From the NCBI GenBank assembly GCA_903835275.1, contig CAILMK010000708.1, forward strand, positions 1-9,165: a stretch of 9,165 bases of DNA, in the 5' to 3' direction. Below, piece after piece: positions 1 through 6,825 of the stretch. This stretch comes from an uncultured bacterium (GTDB lineage Bacteria; Bacteroidota; Bacteroidia; CAILMK01). The position numbers and the translations under genes are program-made. Under the pieces are notes generated by a model. The model made no database searches, was not told the DNA's origin, and was given only the letters and a program-made list of their open reading frames with translations. Within the stretch, counting starts at the first letter, position 1; the number at the start of each line of letters is the position of its first letter.

Positions 1-277
1 TAAATGACATGACTTTAGGGATTTAAGACGGCAAAATTGCCTGTTTATGCTAAAAAAGGAAAATAATTCTATTGAAAGTCGGTAAAACGGGGGTTTCCGG
101 CGGTAAAGAAAGAATAAATTAATAAAACGCTAACAATTTTTTGTTCAAGCAGGGTCTCTCAGAAGTAAGTGCTTTGTGGGCTTTAGAAGACTCTGCGACC
201 AAGGAGCGCAGCGTCTCTTTCCTCGCGCATACCCACCCAAAAGGAGATACTGCTGGGAAAACTAAACCTCAGGCTAT
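1..277. other. non-coding flank downstream of lipB
   Basis: No gene with a credible start was found on either strand. The left part is A+T-rich and carries a direct repeat CGGTAAA at 80-86 and 101-107, two helical turns apart. Positions about 146-262 are visibly richer in G+C and include the hairpin at 189-215. A plus-strand frame is open from 126 to a stop at 315-317 (it would include ALWALEDSATKERS) but has no ATG and no leader signal and runs into the antisense of the lipB 3' end, so I do not call it a gene. No clear lipB terminator with a T-run is visible. Confidence 0.6.
189..215. repeat. imperfect inverted repeat (hairpin) in GC-rich island
   Basis: The arms GACTCTGCG (189-197) and CGCAGCGTC (207-215) pair at 8 of 9 positions around a 9-nt loop. 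It lies 63 bp beyond the lipB stop. It could be a weak transcription-end structure for lipB or part of a dispersed intergenic repeat. No T-tract follows on either strand, so a classical terminator is unlikely. Confidence 0.45.
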
Positions 278-982
278 TCAAGCTACCAGTTCGCAATCAA
301 AAACAACTTCAAAATAATGTTTGATCTTGCCTTTAACCTCTTCCATATCAAGGGTTCTACCCAGCTCTTTCTGCATGGAAGTCACTGCTTTATCGGTGAT
401 TCCGCAAGGAATAATGTAGTTGAAATAATCCAGGTCCGTGTTAACATTGAATGCCCAGCCATGCATAGTTGTCCAGCGGCTGCATTTAACACCGAAAGCG
501 CATATTTTCCTTGCTTTGGAAGGACTTTCAGGGTCCAGCCAGACGCCTGTATATTTTGGCAGCCTGCCCGCCACTATGTCATAGTCTTTCAGGGTGAGTA
601 TCATAACTTCCTCCAGGGAACGCATATACCAGCCTATATCCGTCTTGAATTTTTCGAGGTCAAGGATCGGGTATCCAACAATCTGTTGCGGCCCGTGAAA
701 AGTGATATCCCCTCCCCTGTTGTTATGAAAGAATTCTATGCCGCGCTTTTTCAATTCCTCTTCAGAAATAATAAGATTTTCTTCAGACCCGCTTTTGCCA
801 AGCGTGTAAACCGGAGGATGCTCGCACAGCAATAAATGACTTTGGGTGATTTCCCATTGCTCTTCCGGAAGATTCCGGTTCCTGCTTTTAATGGCAAGGA
901 TCTCTTCAAAAAGATTGGTCTGGTAATCCCAGGCCTTTTGATAGCCTATCATACCAAGATCCTGAAAATGCACGGGATTCAT
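278..982 (-). CDS. lipB: octanoyl-[ACP]:protein octanoyltransferase LipB
   Basis: LipB moves the octanoyl group from octanoyl-ACP to a lysine of lipoyl domains (pyruvate and 2-oxoglutarate dehydrogenase E2, glycine-cleavage H protein), the first step of endogenous lipoylation, in the cytoplasm. The 234-residue length is normal. The substrate-binding signature RGGDITFHGP starts at residue 89. The second block starts KICAFGVK at 159, continues TMHGWAFNVNTDL, and ends IIPCGI; K159 and C193 are 34 residues apart, as in the catalytic Lys/Cys pair of E. coli LipB. The loop reads HGPQQ where most homologues have HGPGQ, probably a tolerated variant. The ATG start fits the family N terminus (HFQDLG...YQKAWDYQ). 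lipA is not next to it. A TACCTTTG box sits 4 nt before the ATG. The gene is transcribed away from the large secreted-protein gene. Confidence 0.96.
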   Translation of the reverse strand: MNPVHFQDLGMIGYQKAWDYQTNLFEEILAIKSRNRNLPEEQWEITQSHLLLCEHPPVYTLGKSGSEENLIISEEELKKRGIEFFHNNRGGDITFHGPQQIVGYPILDLEKFKTDIGWYMRSLEEVMILTLKDYDIVAGRLPKYTGVWLDPESPSKARKICAFGVKCSRWTTMHGWAFNVNTDLDYFNYIIPCGITDKAVTSMQKELGRTLDMEEVKGKIKHYFEVVFDCELVA

Positions 983-986
983 AGTG

Positions 987-994
987 CAAAGGTA
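987..994 (-). promoter_or_regulatory. Bacteroidota -7 promoter element of lipB
   Basis: On the minus strand the sequence TACCTTTG matches the Bacteroidota housekeeping-sigma -7 consensus TAnnTTTG exactly, and continues as CACT-ATG. Only four bases separate it from the lipB start codon, so the predicted transcript would begin at or within a base or two of the A of ATG. I see no good -33 TTG at the usual distance; the nearest T-rich patch (TTTTAG, 1024-1019) is about 24 nt upstream. Confidence 0.6.
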
Positions 995-1068
995 CTGAAA
1001 AGACGGCTGGTTGTATTGCTAAAATATCACTTGGGAACATCCATAATAAATAATTCATTTATTTTATT

Positions 1069-1076
1069 GAAATTTG
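1069..1076 (+). promoter_or_regulatory. possible -7 element of the large secreted-protein gene
   Basis: GAAATTTG differs from TAnnTTTG at one position and is followed by CA, like the other boxes in this window. It ends 19 nt before the ATG at 1096, giving a short A-rich leader (AAATAAAAAAAAC) with no Shine-Dalgarno sequence, which is usual in this phylum. No -33 TTG is visible at the expected spacing, so this is a weak call. Confidence 0.35.
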
Positions 1077-1095
1077 CAGGATAAATAAAAAAAAC

Positions 1096-4000
1096 ATGGG
1101 CATCTTTTCAAAATTTAAAACCATCTATCTCTCATCCTTAGTTTTATACATTTTTCTTTTGTGCTCTTTTGTGGCAAATGCAAAATTAAATGGGACATTT
1201 ACCATTGACTCGTCGAAATCCGCATCACTTACAAATTACAAGGATGTCGCTTCCGCTATATACGACCTTGACTCTGGCAAGCGATATGATGGAGGTACTG
1301 CAAACGGTTCTGGTGTATCAGGACCAGTGATTTTCAAAATAGCAGATGGGGTTTACTACGGTCAATATCATATTACTGCAATATCCGGGGCTTCTTCTAC
1401 AAATACAATTATATTTACGTCCTCGTCAGGTGACAGTTCAAAGGCAATACTAACTTTTCCATCAACATATAATTCTTCTATACCGAATTATATTTTATTT
1501 CTGGAAGGAGTAAACTGGATAACATTCCAAAAATTGACCATCCAGAGAACAGGCAAGAAGAAATATGGAGCAGTAATTCTTTATAGGGACGGAGCCTCTA
1601 ACAATAATTTTTTAAACAACCGGATTCTGGGGATTAAAACAGACTCATTTAACTATTACCAAAACCTTGTAAGCAGCCCATATTATGGCGGGATAGATAC
1701 AAACGTGACCTTCCAAAATAATTTTATGAAATGGGGAATCTATGGGATAGATCTCACAGGATATGGAAGTGCCTACATTCATGCAACTGGTAATTCAATT
1801 ATCGGAAATATTATTGACAGCAGCTATGAAATGGCCATCCATGTAGGATCTCAGGACTCACTGACAATTTCCGACAATGTAATAAGAGCAGCCCAGCAAC
1901 CCTATACCATAGATGTTGAAATATGTAATAAATATCTTTTAATATCCGGCAATAAAATCATAGTAACAAATAAAGATGATTATGGTAGCTACTATGGCAT
2001 CTATATTGAAAAATGCATAGGAAACTCGTCAAGGAGACAAACTATTCAAAACAATTATGTTGCAATCCAGGGCAGCCAGTTAAATTCCTCCTCAGCCCTA
2101 TATGAAGATAAATGCCAATACCAGAATTATTATGACAATACCCTTGTAGCAGTAGGAAGTTATTCTTTTGCGTCACAATTTTTGGATTTATCGGATATGG
2201 ATATATTGAACAATATTTTTGCGAGCAAGGACGTTAATTTTCCCTATAGAATCGGAAATCCAATAAAAAATATAACTTCTGATTACAACAATTTCTACAC
2301 TGAAGACACATCGTTGATCGCCTGGAAATTTGGAGCCTATAAAACACTCGCAGCTTACCAAAAGGCGACGGGGAATGATATGCATTCAATTGCCGTAAAT
2401 CCTTATTTTTATTCTACATTTGACCCCCATGTATGGAATCCTAAATTAAATGAGGCAGCAAAATTCAAAGCAGGCCCCAAGGATGATATTGACAAGGATA
2501 TAAGAGATACTGTTGCCAACCCCGACATAGGTGCAGACGAGTTTACCCCAGCTGTAAATGATGCCGGAATATTATCCATTGATAGCTTTGACTATAAAAT
2601 GTGCCCTGGGCTTCAAAATGTACATTGTTCTCTTGTTAATTATGGTTCTTCAAATTTAACCAGCGTTAATATCAATTGGGAAGTAAATGACACATTACAG
2701 ACAACCCATAAGTGGATAGGGACATTAAAACCCGGAGACTCTGTCAAATCTTTAAAAATTGGCAATTATGTGTTTGCGGGCAAACAAACATATACCATGA
2801 AAATTTATACATCCTCCCCAAATGGGGCAAGTGATGGCGACATACGAAATGATACGTTCACCGGCAGCAGAACAATTACACAGCTAATGGGAAGTTATAC
2901 GATTGGTTCAAGTGGCGACTATAGCACATTTGCTAAAGCATTTTATACATTAAACAGTATTGGAATATGCGGATCTGTCATATTCAAAGTACAGGATGAT
3001 ACATTTAATGAACAAGTAACCTTAAAAAGTATACACGGGGCTTCTGCAAAAAACATTGTGATATTCCAAAGCCAATCCAACGACAGTTCAAAAGTAATTT
3101 TAACTTCACCATCCTTGAACAATACAAATCCCATTACTTTGACTTTAGATGGAGCACAATGGGTAACCTTTCAAAAAATCACCATTCAACATACGGGATC
3201 TGGACAAAGTTCAAATGTAATAGTATTGGAAAATGGAGCTAGCAATAATAAATTTTTAAATAATAGAATCATTGGTACCTGGAATGGTAAATGGTCAAAT
3301 TTTGAAGACCTAATATCTGAATATAACAGAACAAGCGCCCCCGACAGTAATAACTTATTTCAAAATAACCTATTTAGGAAAGGGACCTTGGGAATAGTTT
3401 TCGATACCTACAATTATACAAAATTAATTTCGGGAGCAAATAGAATACTCGGAAATATTTTCGATAGTTGCGCAAGCGGGATCAGTATGTCTGGGCAAAG
3501 AAACTTTTATTTCAACAATAATATTGTCTTTGCTGCAAGTGGCACAGGCGTTGCAATCAATTGCCTGAAACGAATGGAGGTACTCAATAATAAAATATTC
3601 GCTTCAATAGGTCTTGGCCTTACCCTAAATGGATGTCATGGAGGTGGAAGCTATTATACTAAACAATCCATTTACAATAATTTTATAACTGGGTATGGTA
3701 GTAGCAATTATGATGCAGCGTTTTACAATGGGGGCGGAGATTCACAGGAAATATATAATAATAATATATTGGCAATAGGGAGTTCAAGTACGAGCGCGTT
3801 GTACAATGCAAATCCGGAAAAAATTGACATGAGAAATAATAATTTTATTGCAAATAACGGAGGAACTGCCTACAAATATGATGATGCCTTTTCCACGTCT
3901 GCAAATGTAAATTCAGATTACAATAATTTTTTATCGAATAACTTATATCGCTTTATCGAATACAATAATATAGGATATAAACACCTGAGCGACTTTCAGA

Positions 4001-6003
4001 AAAAATATTTCAAGGAATTGCATTCAGATACCTTGGATCCTTTATATATATCTGATACAGATTTGCATATAAAAAACCGCGCATTAAAAGGCAAGGCAGT
4101 CTCCGCAATTGCTCCAATTGATGAAGATATTGACGGACAAGTACGGGTACCTTTTGTTTCCACCATTGGTGCAGATGAACTTGAATTTGCGATTGATGCA
4201 AATTTATTTGGCTTTGATAGTTTGCAACAAAGCATATGTTCATCAACAAGGAAAATTACTGTAAATCTTAGAAATTGCGGGACAGATACGCTAACAAAAG
4301 TCAACATTGACTGGAGTATCAATAGCAGTTTACAAACAAGATATTACTGGACAGGCAGTCTTCTGCCCAACAAATCCATTCAAATATTTTTAGGGAAATA
4401 CACTTTCGATTCTACAAAATCATACTCAATAATGGCATGGGTAAGTAATCCAAATGGTGTAAAAGATAGCGCCAGTTATTATGACAGCACCAATTTTTCT
4501 GTAAAAGTAACGACAGTCCCTAATGGATTAGCAGGATCATCCCAAAGTATTTGTCAGGGATCAAAAACAACGATAGGTTCTACTTATATCAGCGGATATA
4601 TTTATTCCTGGACAAGCAAACCAAACGGTTTTAGTTCCTCACTAGCCAATCCAAGTGTAAGTCCGACCTCTAACACTTTATATTATTTGTATACTAAAGA
4701 CAGTATTTCCGGTTGTGGTGAATTCGATTCTGTTAAAGTTACAATTACACCACTCCCATCTACGCCTTCACTTTCAAACAATAGCCCGGTTTGTAAGGGT
4801 GATTCATTAAAACTAACGACATCGCTTAATTCGGGAGCAACTTATAAATGGTCAGGTCCTAATGGTTTTTCTTCATCGCTACAGAGTCCATCTATCTCGC
4901 AAATTAAATCCATTGATTCTGGTTATTATAAATGTTCAAGTATACTTTCAGGCTGTGCCAGTTTACCTGATTCCACACATGTAAAGGTCTATCCCGGCCC
5001 ATCTGCTACGATTAACGGAGCGAATGCAGTTTGTGATAGTAGCTTAAATTTATACAATTCGATTAATAATTTTTACTCTTACGCATGGAAAGTATCCGGT
5101 GGATCCATTCTTTATGGTGCAGGTAAAGACACTTTTTCAGTAAATTGGGGACCATCAGGCACTGGCTCTATTTCACTAATAGTAAAAGACCTAAAGGGAT
5201 GTATTGATTCCAACACAATTGCTATTAAAATATACTCAAAGCCTTTAGCCAAGGTAATTTCCGATACAAGTATTTGTAAAGGTTCAACGGTTTTAATCGG
5301 TTCTTCGCCAACTAATGGGAATAAATATCATTGGAATTCATTTCCAATAGGATTCTCTGATACCACCTCAAATCCAAAGGTAAGTCCGGCCAGATCCACC
5401 AGATACTATCTAACTGAAATTGTATCAAATGCAGGTTGTTCCCGTACGGATTCAACTTCAATTACCGTTCATCCTATACCAGTGAGTCATTGGAAAAGCC
5501 AAAAAACAGGTAAGCTGAAATACATATTAACTGCTGACGATTCTTCTTTAAGTGCTTCCTCGTATGTTTGGAATTTCGGAGATGGAAATATTGGATCAGG
5601 GTTCCGCGTCTCCCATATATATACCAATGATAGCACTTTTAAAGTTCAACTTGAAGTTACAAATACCTACGGATGTTTTAGTGCTTTTGATTCAACGTTT
5701 AATCTTATCACAGGAATTACAGCAGGAAGTGAACTCGGACTAAGTTTAGATGTATATCCTAATCCTTTTAATGGTAAAGTAACCATCGAATATGCCCTTC
5801 CAATTAGTGAAAATATAGACATTAAAATTTATTCGACTGATGGCAAAGCGATTGCTGAAGTGGTAAATCAAAAACAAGTTGCAGGCATTCACCAACTATT
5901 GCTTGAATCAGACAAATATATCATGAAAGGGGGAATTTACTTTATTCAAATTATTGCAAACGACAAAGTCTTTAGTAAAAAACTTATCAAAATTGAAGAA
6001 TAA
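1096..6003 (+). CDS. secreted beta-helix/Ig/PKD multidomain protein, T9SS substrate
   Basis: This is a 1635-residue exported protein. Residues 1-29 form a signal peptide: KFK, a hydrophobic stretch, then ANA before K30. Residues 30-483 are an Asn-rich parallel beta-helix region ending PDIGADEF, followed by a CARDB-like beta domain (484-595). The same order repeats at 598-1031 (ending TIGADELEF) and 1032-1145. Four Ig/PKD-like domains follow (about 1146-1460), each with a CxG/CDS-type start and a second Cys about 54 residues on. A PKD domain has WNFGDG at 1492-1497. The end (about 1547-1635) is a type A T9SS sorting domain: LDVYPNPFNG, a GGIYFIQI strand and a KKLIKI tail. It should pass Sec, then T9SS, and be released or anchored at the surface. 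No catalytic motif is recognisable; adhesion or glycan binding is a guess. The gene stands alone, divergent from lipB, and is visibly more A+T-rich than lipB, as expected from its Asn/Ser/Lys/Tyr content. Confidence 0.93.
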   Translation: MGIFSKFKTIYLSSLVLYIFLLCSFVANAKLNGTFTIDSSKSASLTNYKDVASAIYDLDSGKRYDGGTANGSGVSGPVIFKIADGVYYGQYHITAISGASSTNTIIFTSSSGDSSKAILTFPSTYNSSIPNYILFLEGVNWITFQKLTIQRTGKKKYGAVILYRDGASNNNFLNNRILGIKTDSFNYYQNLVSSPYYGGIDTNVTFQNNFMKWGIYGIDLTGYGSAYIHATGNSIIGNIIDSSYEMAIHVGSQDSLTISDNVIRAAQQPYTIDVEICNKYLLISGNKIIVTNKDDYGSYYGIYIEKCIGNSSRRQTIQNNYVAIQGSQLNSSSALYEDKCQYQNYYDNTLVAVGSYSFASQFLDLSDMDILNNIFASKDVNFPYRIGNPIKNITSDYNNFYTEDTSLIAWKFGAYKTLAAYQKATGNDMHSIAVNPYFYSTFDPHVWNPKLNEAAKFKAGPKDDIDKDIRDTVANPDIGADEFTPAVNDAGILSIDSFDYKMCPGLQNVHCSLVNYGSSNLTSVNINWEVNDTLQTTHKWIGTLKPGDSVKSLKIGNYVFAGKQTYTMKIYTSSPNGASDGDIRNDTFTGSRTITQLMGSYTIGSSGDYSTFAKAFYTLNSIGICGSVIFKVQDDTFNEQVTLKSIHGASAKNIVIFQSQSNDSSKVILTSPSLNNTNPITLTLDGAQWVTFQKITIQHTGSGQSSNVIVLENGASNNKFLNNRIIGTWNGKWSNFEDLISEYNRTSAPDSNNLFQNNLFRKGTLGIVFDTYNYTKLISGANRILGNIFDSCASGISMSGQRNFYFNNNIVFAASGTGVAINCLKRMEVLNNKIFASIGLGLTLNGCHGGGSYYTKQSIYNNFITGYGSSNYDAAFYNGGGDSQEIYNNNILAIGSSSTSALYNANPEKIDMRNNNFIANNGGTAYKYDDAFSTSANVNSDYNNFLSNNLYRFIEYNNIGYKHLSDFQKKYFKELHSDTLDPLYISDTDLHIKNRALKGKAVSAIAPIDEDIDGQVRVPFVSTIGADELEFAIDANLFGFDSLQQSICSSTRKITVNLRNCGTDTLTKVNIDWSINSSLQTRYYWTGSLLPNKSIQIFLGKYTFDSTKSYSIMAWVSNPNGVKDSASYYDSTNFSVKVTTVPNGLAGSSQSICQGSKTTIGSTYISGYIYSWTSKPNGFSSSLANPSVSPTSNTLYYLYTKDSISGCGEFDSVKVTITPLPSTPSLSNNSPVCKGDSLKLTTSLNSGATYKWSGPNGFSSSLQSPSISQIKSIDSGYYKCSSILSGCASLPDSTHVKVYPGPSATINGANAVCDSSLNLYNSINNFYSYAWKVSGGSILYGAGKDTFSVNWGPSGTGSISLIVKDLKGCIDSNTIAIKIYSKPLAKVISDTSICKGSTVLIGSSPTNGNKYHWNSFPIGFSDTTSNPKVSPARSTRYYLTEIVSNAGCSRTDSTSITVHPIPVSHWKSQKTGKLKYILTADDSSLSASSYVWNFGDGNIGSGFRVSHIYTNDSTFKVQLEVTNTYGCFSAFDSTFNLITGITAGSELGLSLDVYPNPFNGKVTIEYALPISENIDIKIYSTDGKAIAEVVNQKQVAGIHQLLLESDKYIMKGGIYFIQIIANDKVFSKKLIKIEE
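1183..4530 (+). repeat. tandem duplication of a beta-helix + CARDB-like module within the secreted protein
   Basis: Copy 1 covers residues 30-595 (1183-2880) and copy 2 residues 596-1145 (2881-4530). Matching landmarks occur in the same order: a GTFTI/GSYTIG start; SGASSTNTIIF / HGASAKNIVIF; GDSSKAILTFPS / NDSSKVILTSPS; WITFQKLTIQRTG / WVTFQKITIQHTG; GASNNNFLNNRILG / GASNNKFLNNRIIG; an IGADEF/IGADEL end of the helix; and a beta domain with VNINWEVN..LQT / VNIDWSIN..LQT. The copies are clearly diverged in DNA (different synonymous codons through the matching blocks), so the duplication is old, not an assembly or recent recombination artefact. Confidence 0.85.
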
Positions 6004-6027
6004 GCTTTAAGGATATTATAGGTAAAA

Positions 6028-6063
6028 CCCTGTGAAACTTGTTTCATGGGGATTGCAAGTCCC
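6028..6063 (+). other. two overlapping, mutually exclusive hairpins after the large gene
   Basis: Hairpin A pairs CCCTGTGAAA (6028-6037) with TTTCATGGGG (6042-6051) around the loop CTTG, ten pairs of which two are G-T. Hairpin B pairs GGGATT (6049-6054) with AGTCCC (6058-6063) around GCA and is followed by TTTT. They share GGG at 6049-6051 and so cannot form together. Position 25 nt after the stop suggests 3'-end processing or weak termination; an attenuator role has no downstream plus-strand gene nearby to control. Confidence 0.35.
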
Positions 6064-6160
6064 TTTTCTGAAAGCTTGTTTTCATTCACGGATAAACGAA
6101 CATCGAAAAGTTGTTTGATACTGAAGTTTATAGCTTCGCGAAATAGCATTAATTTCAAAT

Positions 6161-6202
6161 TTCAAAAAGCCCTGCAAATAAACATTTGCAGGGCTTTTTG
6201 AA
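6161..6202. terminator. bidirectional intrinsic terminator between convergent genes
   Basis: A perfect 19-bp stem joins TTCAAAAAGCCCTGCAAAT (6161-6179) to its exact complement at 6184-6202 around the loop AAAC. The G+C-rich core is flanked by A5 on the left and T5 on the right, so each strand reads a hairpin ending in a T-run. It lies 158 bp after the stop of the large secreted-protein gene and 28 bp after the stop of the opposing DinB-family gene, the right place to stop both. Confidence 0.9.
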
Positions 6203-6229
6203 TAAATTATTTTCTTAATAACTCAATAA

Positions 6230-6748
6230 CTAATTATTATTCGCCGCTGCAGCCATCATTTCTTCAATATCCTCAGCAGTTGGACCATAAATGGCAGGAT
6301 TACGAACACCCATGGAGCGGTAATATGTACTCAATTGTCCGCGATGGTGAACAGTATCAAACAAAATGGTCCAGCAAATATTTCCTACGGTGCCATTAAA
6401 TGCCTTACGCCCATTGACGTGAAAATCAATATTTTTATTATTCCATGCATCCTCGTCTACGGTACTAAGCTTTTCAATGAAATCATTAGAGCTTTTCTCA
6501 TAATATTGTGCCGCTTCAGCAACGGAAGAGAAATTTCCATCCTTTTCATCAAAAACTCCTGTCTCCAGCGATTCCATCATATGCTTTGCGTGAGGTAAAA
6601 TATGCTGCAATATCTGGATGGCTGACCTTGACTTGGCATCCGGCTTGTAATCCAGTTTTTCCATTTCCGCAGGGAGACCGTTTACTGCTTTCAAAGTGCC
6701 CTTTGCATCCCTGTTCCAACGCTCGATAAAAAATTCTTTGTTTGTCAT
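6230..6748 (-). CDS. DinB-family (DinB/YfiT-like four-helix) protein
   Basis: This is a 172-residue soluble protein of the DinB/YfiT superfamily, four-helix-bundle proteins that usually bind one divalent metal; some act as thiol-dependent transferases, but most, including this one, have no assigned reaction. What shows it: the helix-2 region IQILQHILPHAKHM (residues 44-57, histidines 49, 53 and 56) and the C-terminal motif FDTVHHRGQLSTYYRSMG (130-147) followed by IYGPTAED. In many family members the second ligand set is HxxxH; here the first position is D131 with H135 kept, as I recall from Bacteroidota members, so metal binding is likely intact. The length is typical. The ATG is preceded by about 30 nt from a TATCTTTG box. 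It is divergent from the TPR gene and convergent with the secreted-protein gene. The family name does not by itself imply a DNA-damage role. Confidence 0.9.
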   Translation of the reverse strand: MTNKEFFIERWNRDAKGTLKAVNGLPAEMEKLDYKPDAKSRSAIQILQHILPHAKHMMESLETGVFDEKDGNFSSVAEAAQYYEKSSNDFIEKLSTVDEDAWNNKNIDFHVNGRKAFNGTVGNICWTILFDTVHHRGQLSTYYRSMGVRNPAIYGPTAEDIEEMMAAAANNN

Positions 6749-6778
6749 ATAATCTTATTTAAATTTTTTGGGTTCAGG

Positions 6779-6786
6779 CAAAGATA
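6779..6786 (-). promoter_or_regulatory. Bacteroidota -7 promoter element of the DinB-family gene
   Basis: On the minus strand TATCTTTG matches TAnnTTTG exactly. It ends 30 nt before the ATG at 6748, giving a leader of about 25-28 nt that is A+T-rich and without Shine-Dalgarno. A CTTG at 6806-6803 could serve as the -33 element, with a gap of 16 nt, shorter than the usual roughly 20. Confidence 0.55.
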
Positions 6787-6805
6787 TAAAGAAAATTCAA
6801 ATCAA

Positions 6806-6825
6806 GTTTGCATATTTTTGCAAAC
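6806..6825. promoter_or_regulatory. perfect inverted repeat abutting the TPR-gene start: operator candidate
   Basis: GTTTGCA (6806-6812) and TGCAAAC (6819-6825) are exact reverse complements separated by TATTTT. The repeat ends on the base before the ATG at 6826, covers the TATTTTTG box of the TPR gene, and begins 20 bp upstream of the DinB-gene -7 box. A bound dimeric regulator could therefore affect both divergent genes. No regulator gene is visible in this window. The symmetry could also be chance in A+T-rich DNA. Confidence 0.45.
6813..6820 (+). promoter_or_regulatory. Bacteroidota -7 promoter element of the TPR gene
   Basis: TATTTTTG fits TAnnTTTG and is followed by CAAAC-ATG, so transcription should begin at about 6824-6826, on or next to the start codon. 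This decides the gene start: the in-frame TTG at 6808 lies upstream of the box and would not be in the transcript. No -33 TTG is visible at normal spacing. Confidence 0.5.

Noticed and set aside
132..145. AT-rich hairpin AACAA-TTTT-TTGTT as a lipB terminator
   Set aside because: Five A+T pairs with no G+C core are too weak, and similar symmetry is expected by chance in this sequence.
317..1084. Two consecutive plus-strand open frames (317-835 and 836-1084)
   Set aside because: The first lies entirely antisense to lipB and the second mostly so, running on into the lipB upstream region. LipB's catalytic motifs leave no doubt which strand codes, and neither frame shows a recognisable motif.
1138..1182. 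Possible lipobox in the leader of the large protein (IFLLC)
   Set aside because: The residue before Cys is Leu, not Gly/Ala/Ser, and a good signal peptidase I site (ANA before K30) follows; a T9SS sorting domain also argues against a lipoprotein.
5946..6158. Minus-strand open frame of 70 codons over the end of the large gene
   Set aside because: It starts at TTG, overlaps the coding sequence of the T9SS sorting domain in antisense, and has no promoter box or family feature.
6353..6361. Loss of a metal ligand in the DinB-family protein (D131 where many members have His)
   Set aside because: Aspartate can bind metal, and FDxxHHRGQ is, as I recall, common in Bacteroidota members, so it is a subfamily trait and not a defect.
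6230..6748. DNA-damage or SOS island centred on the DinB-family gene
   Set aside because: DinB-fold proteins of this type are unrelated to DNA polymerase IV, and no repair, lexA or defence gene is nearby.
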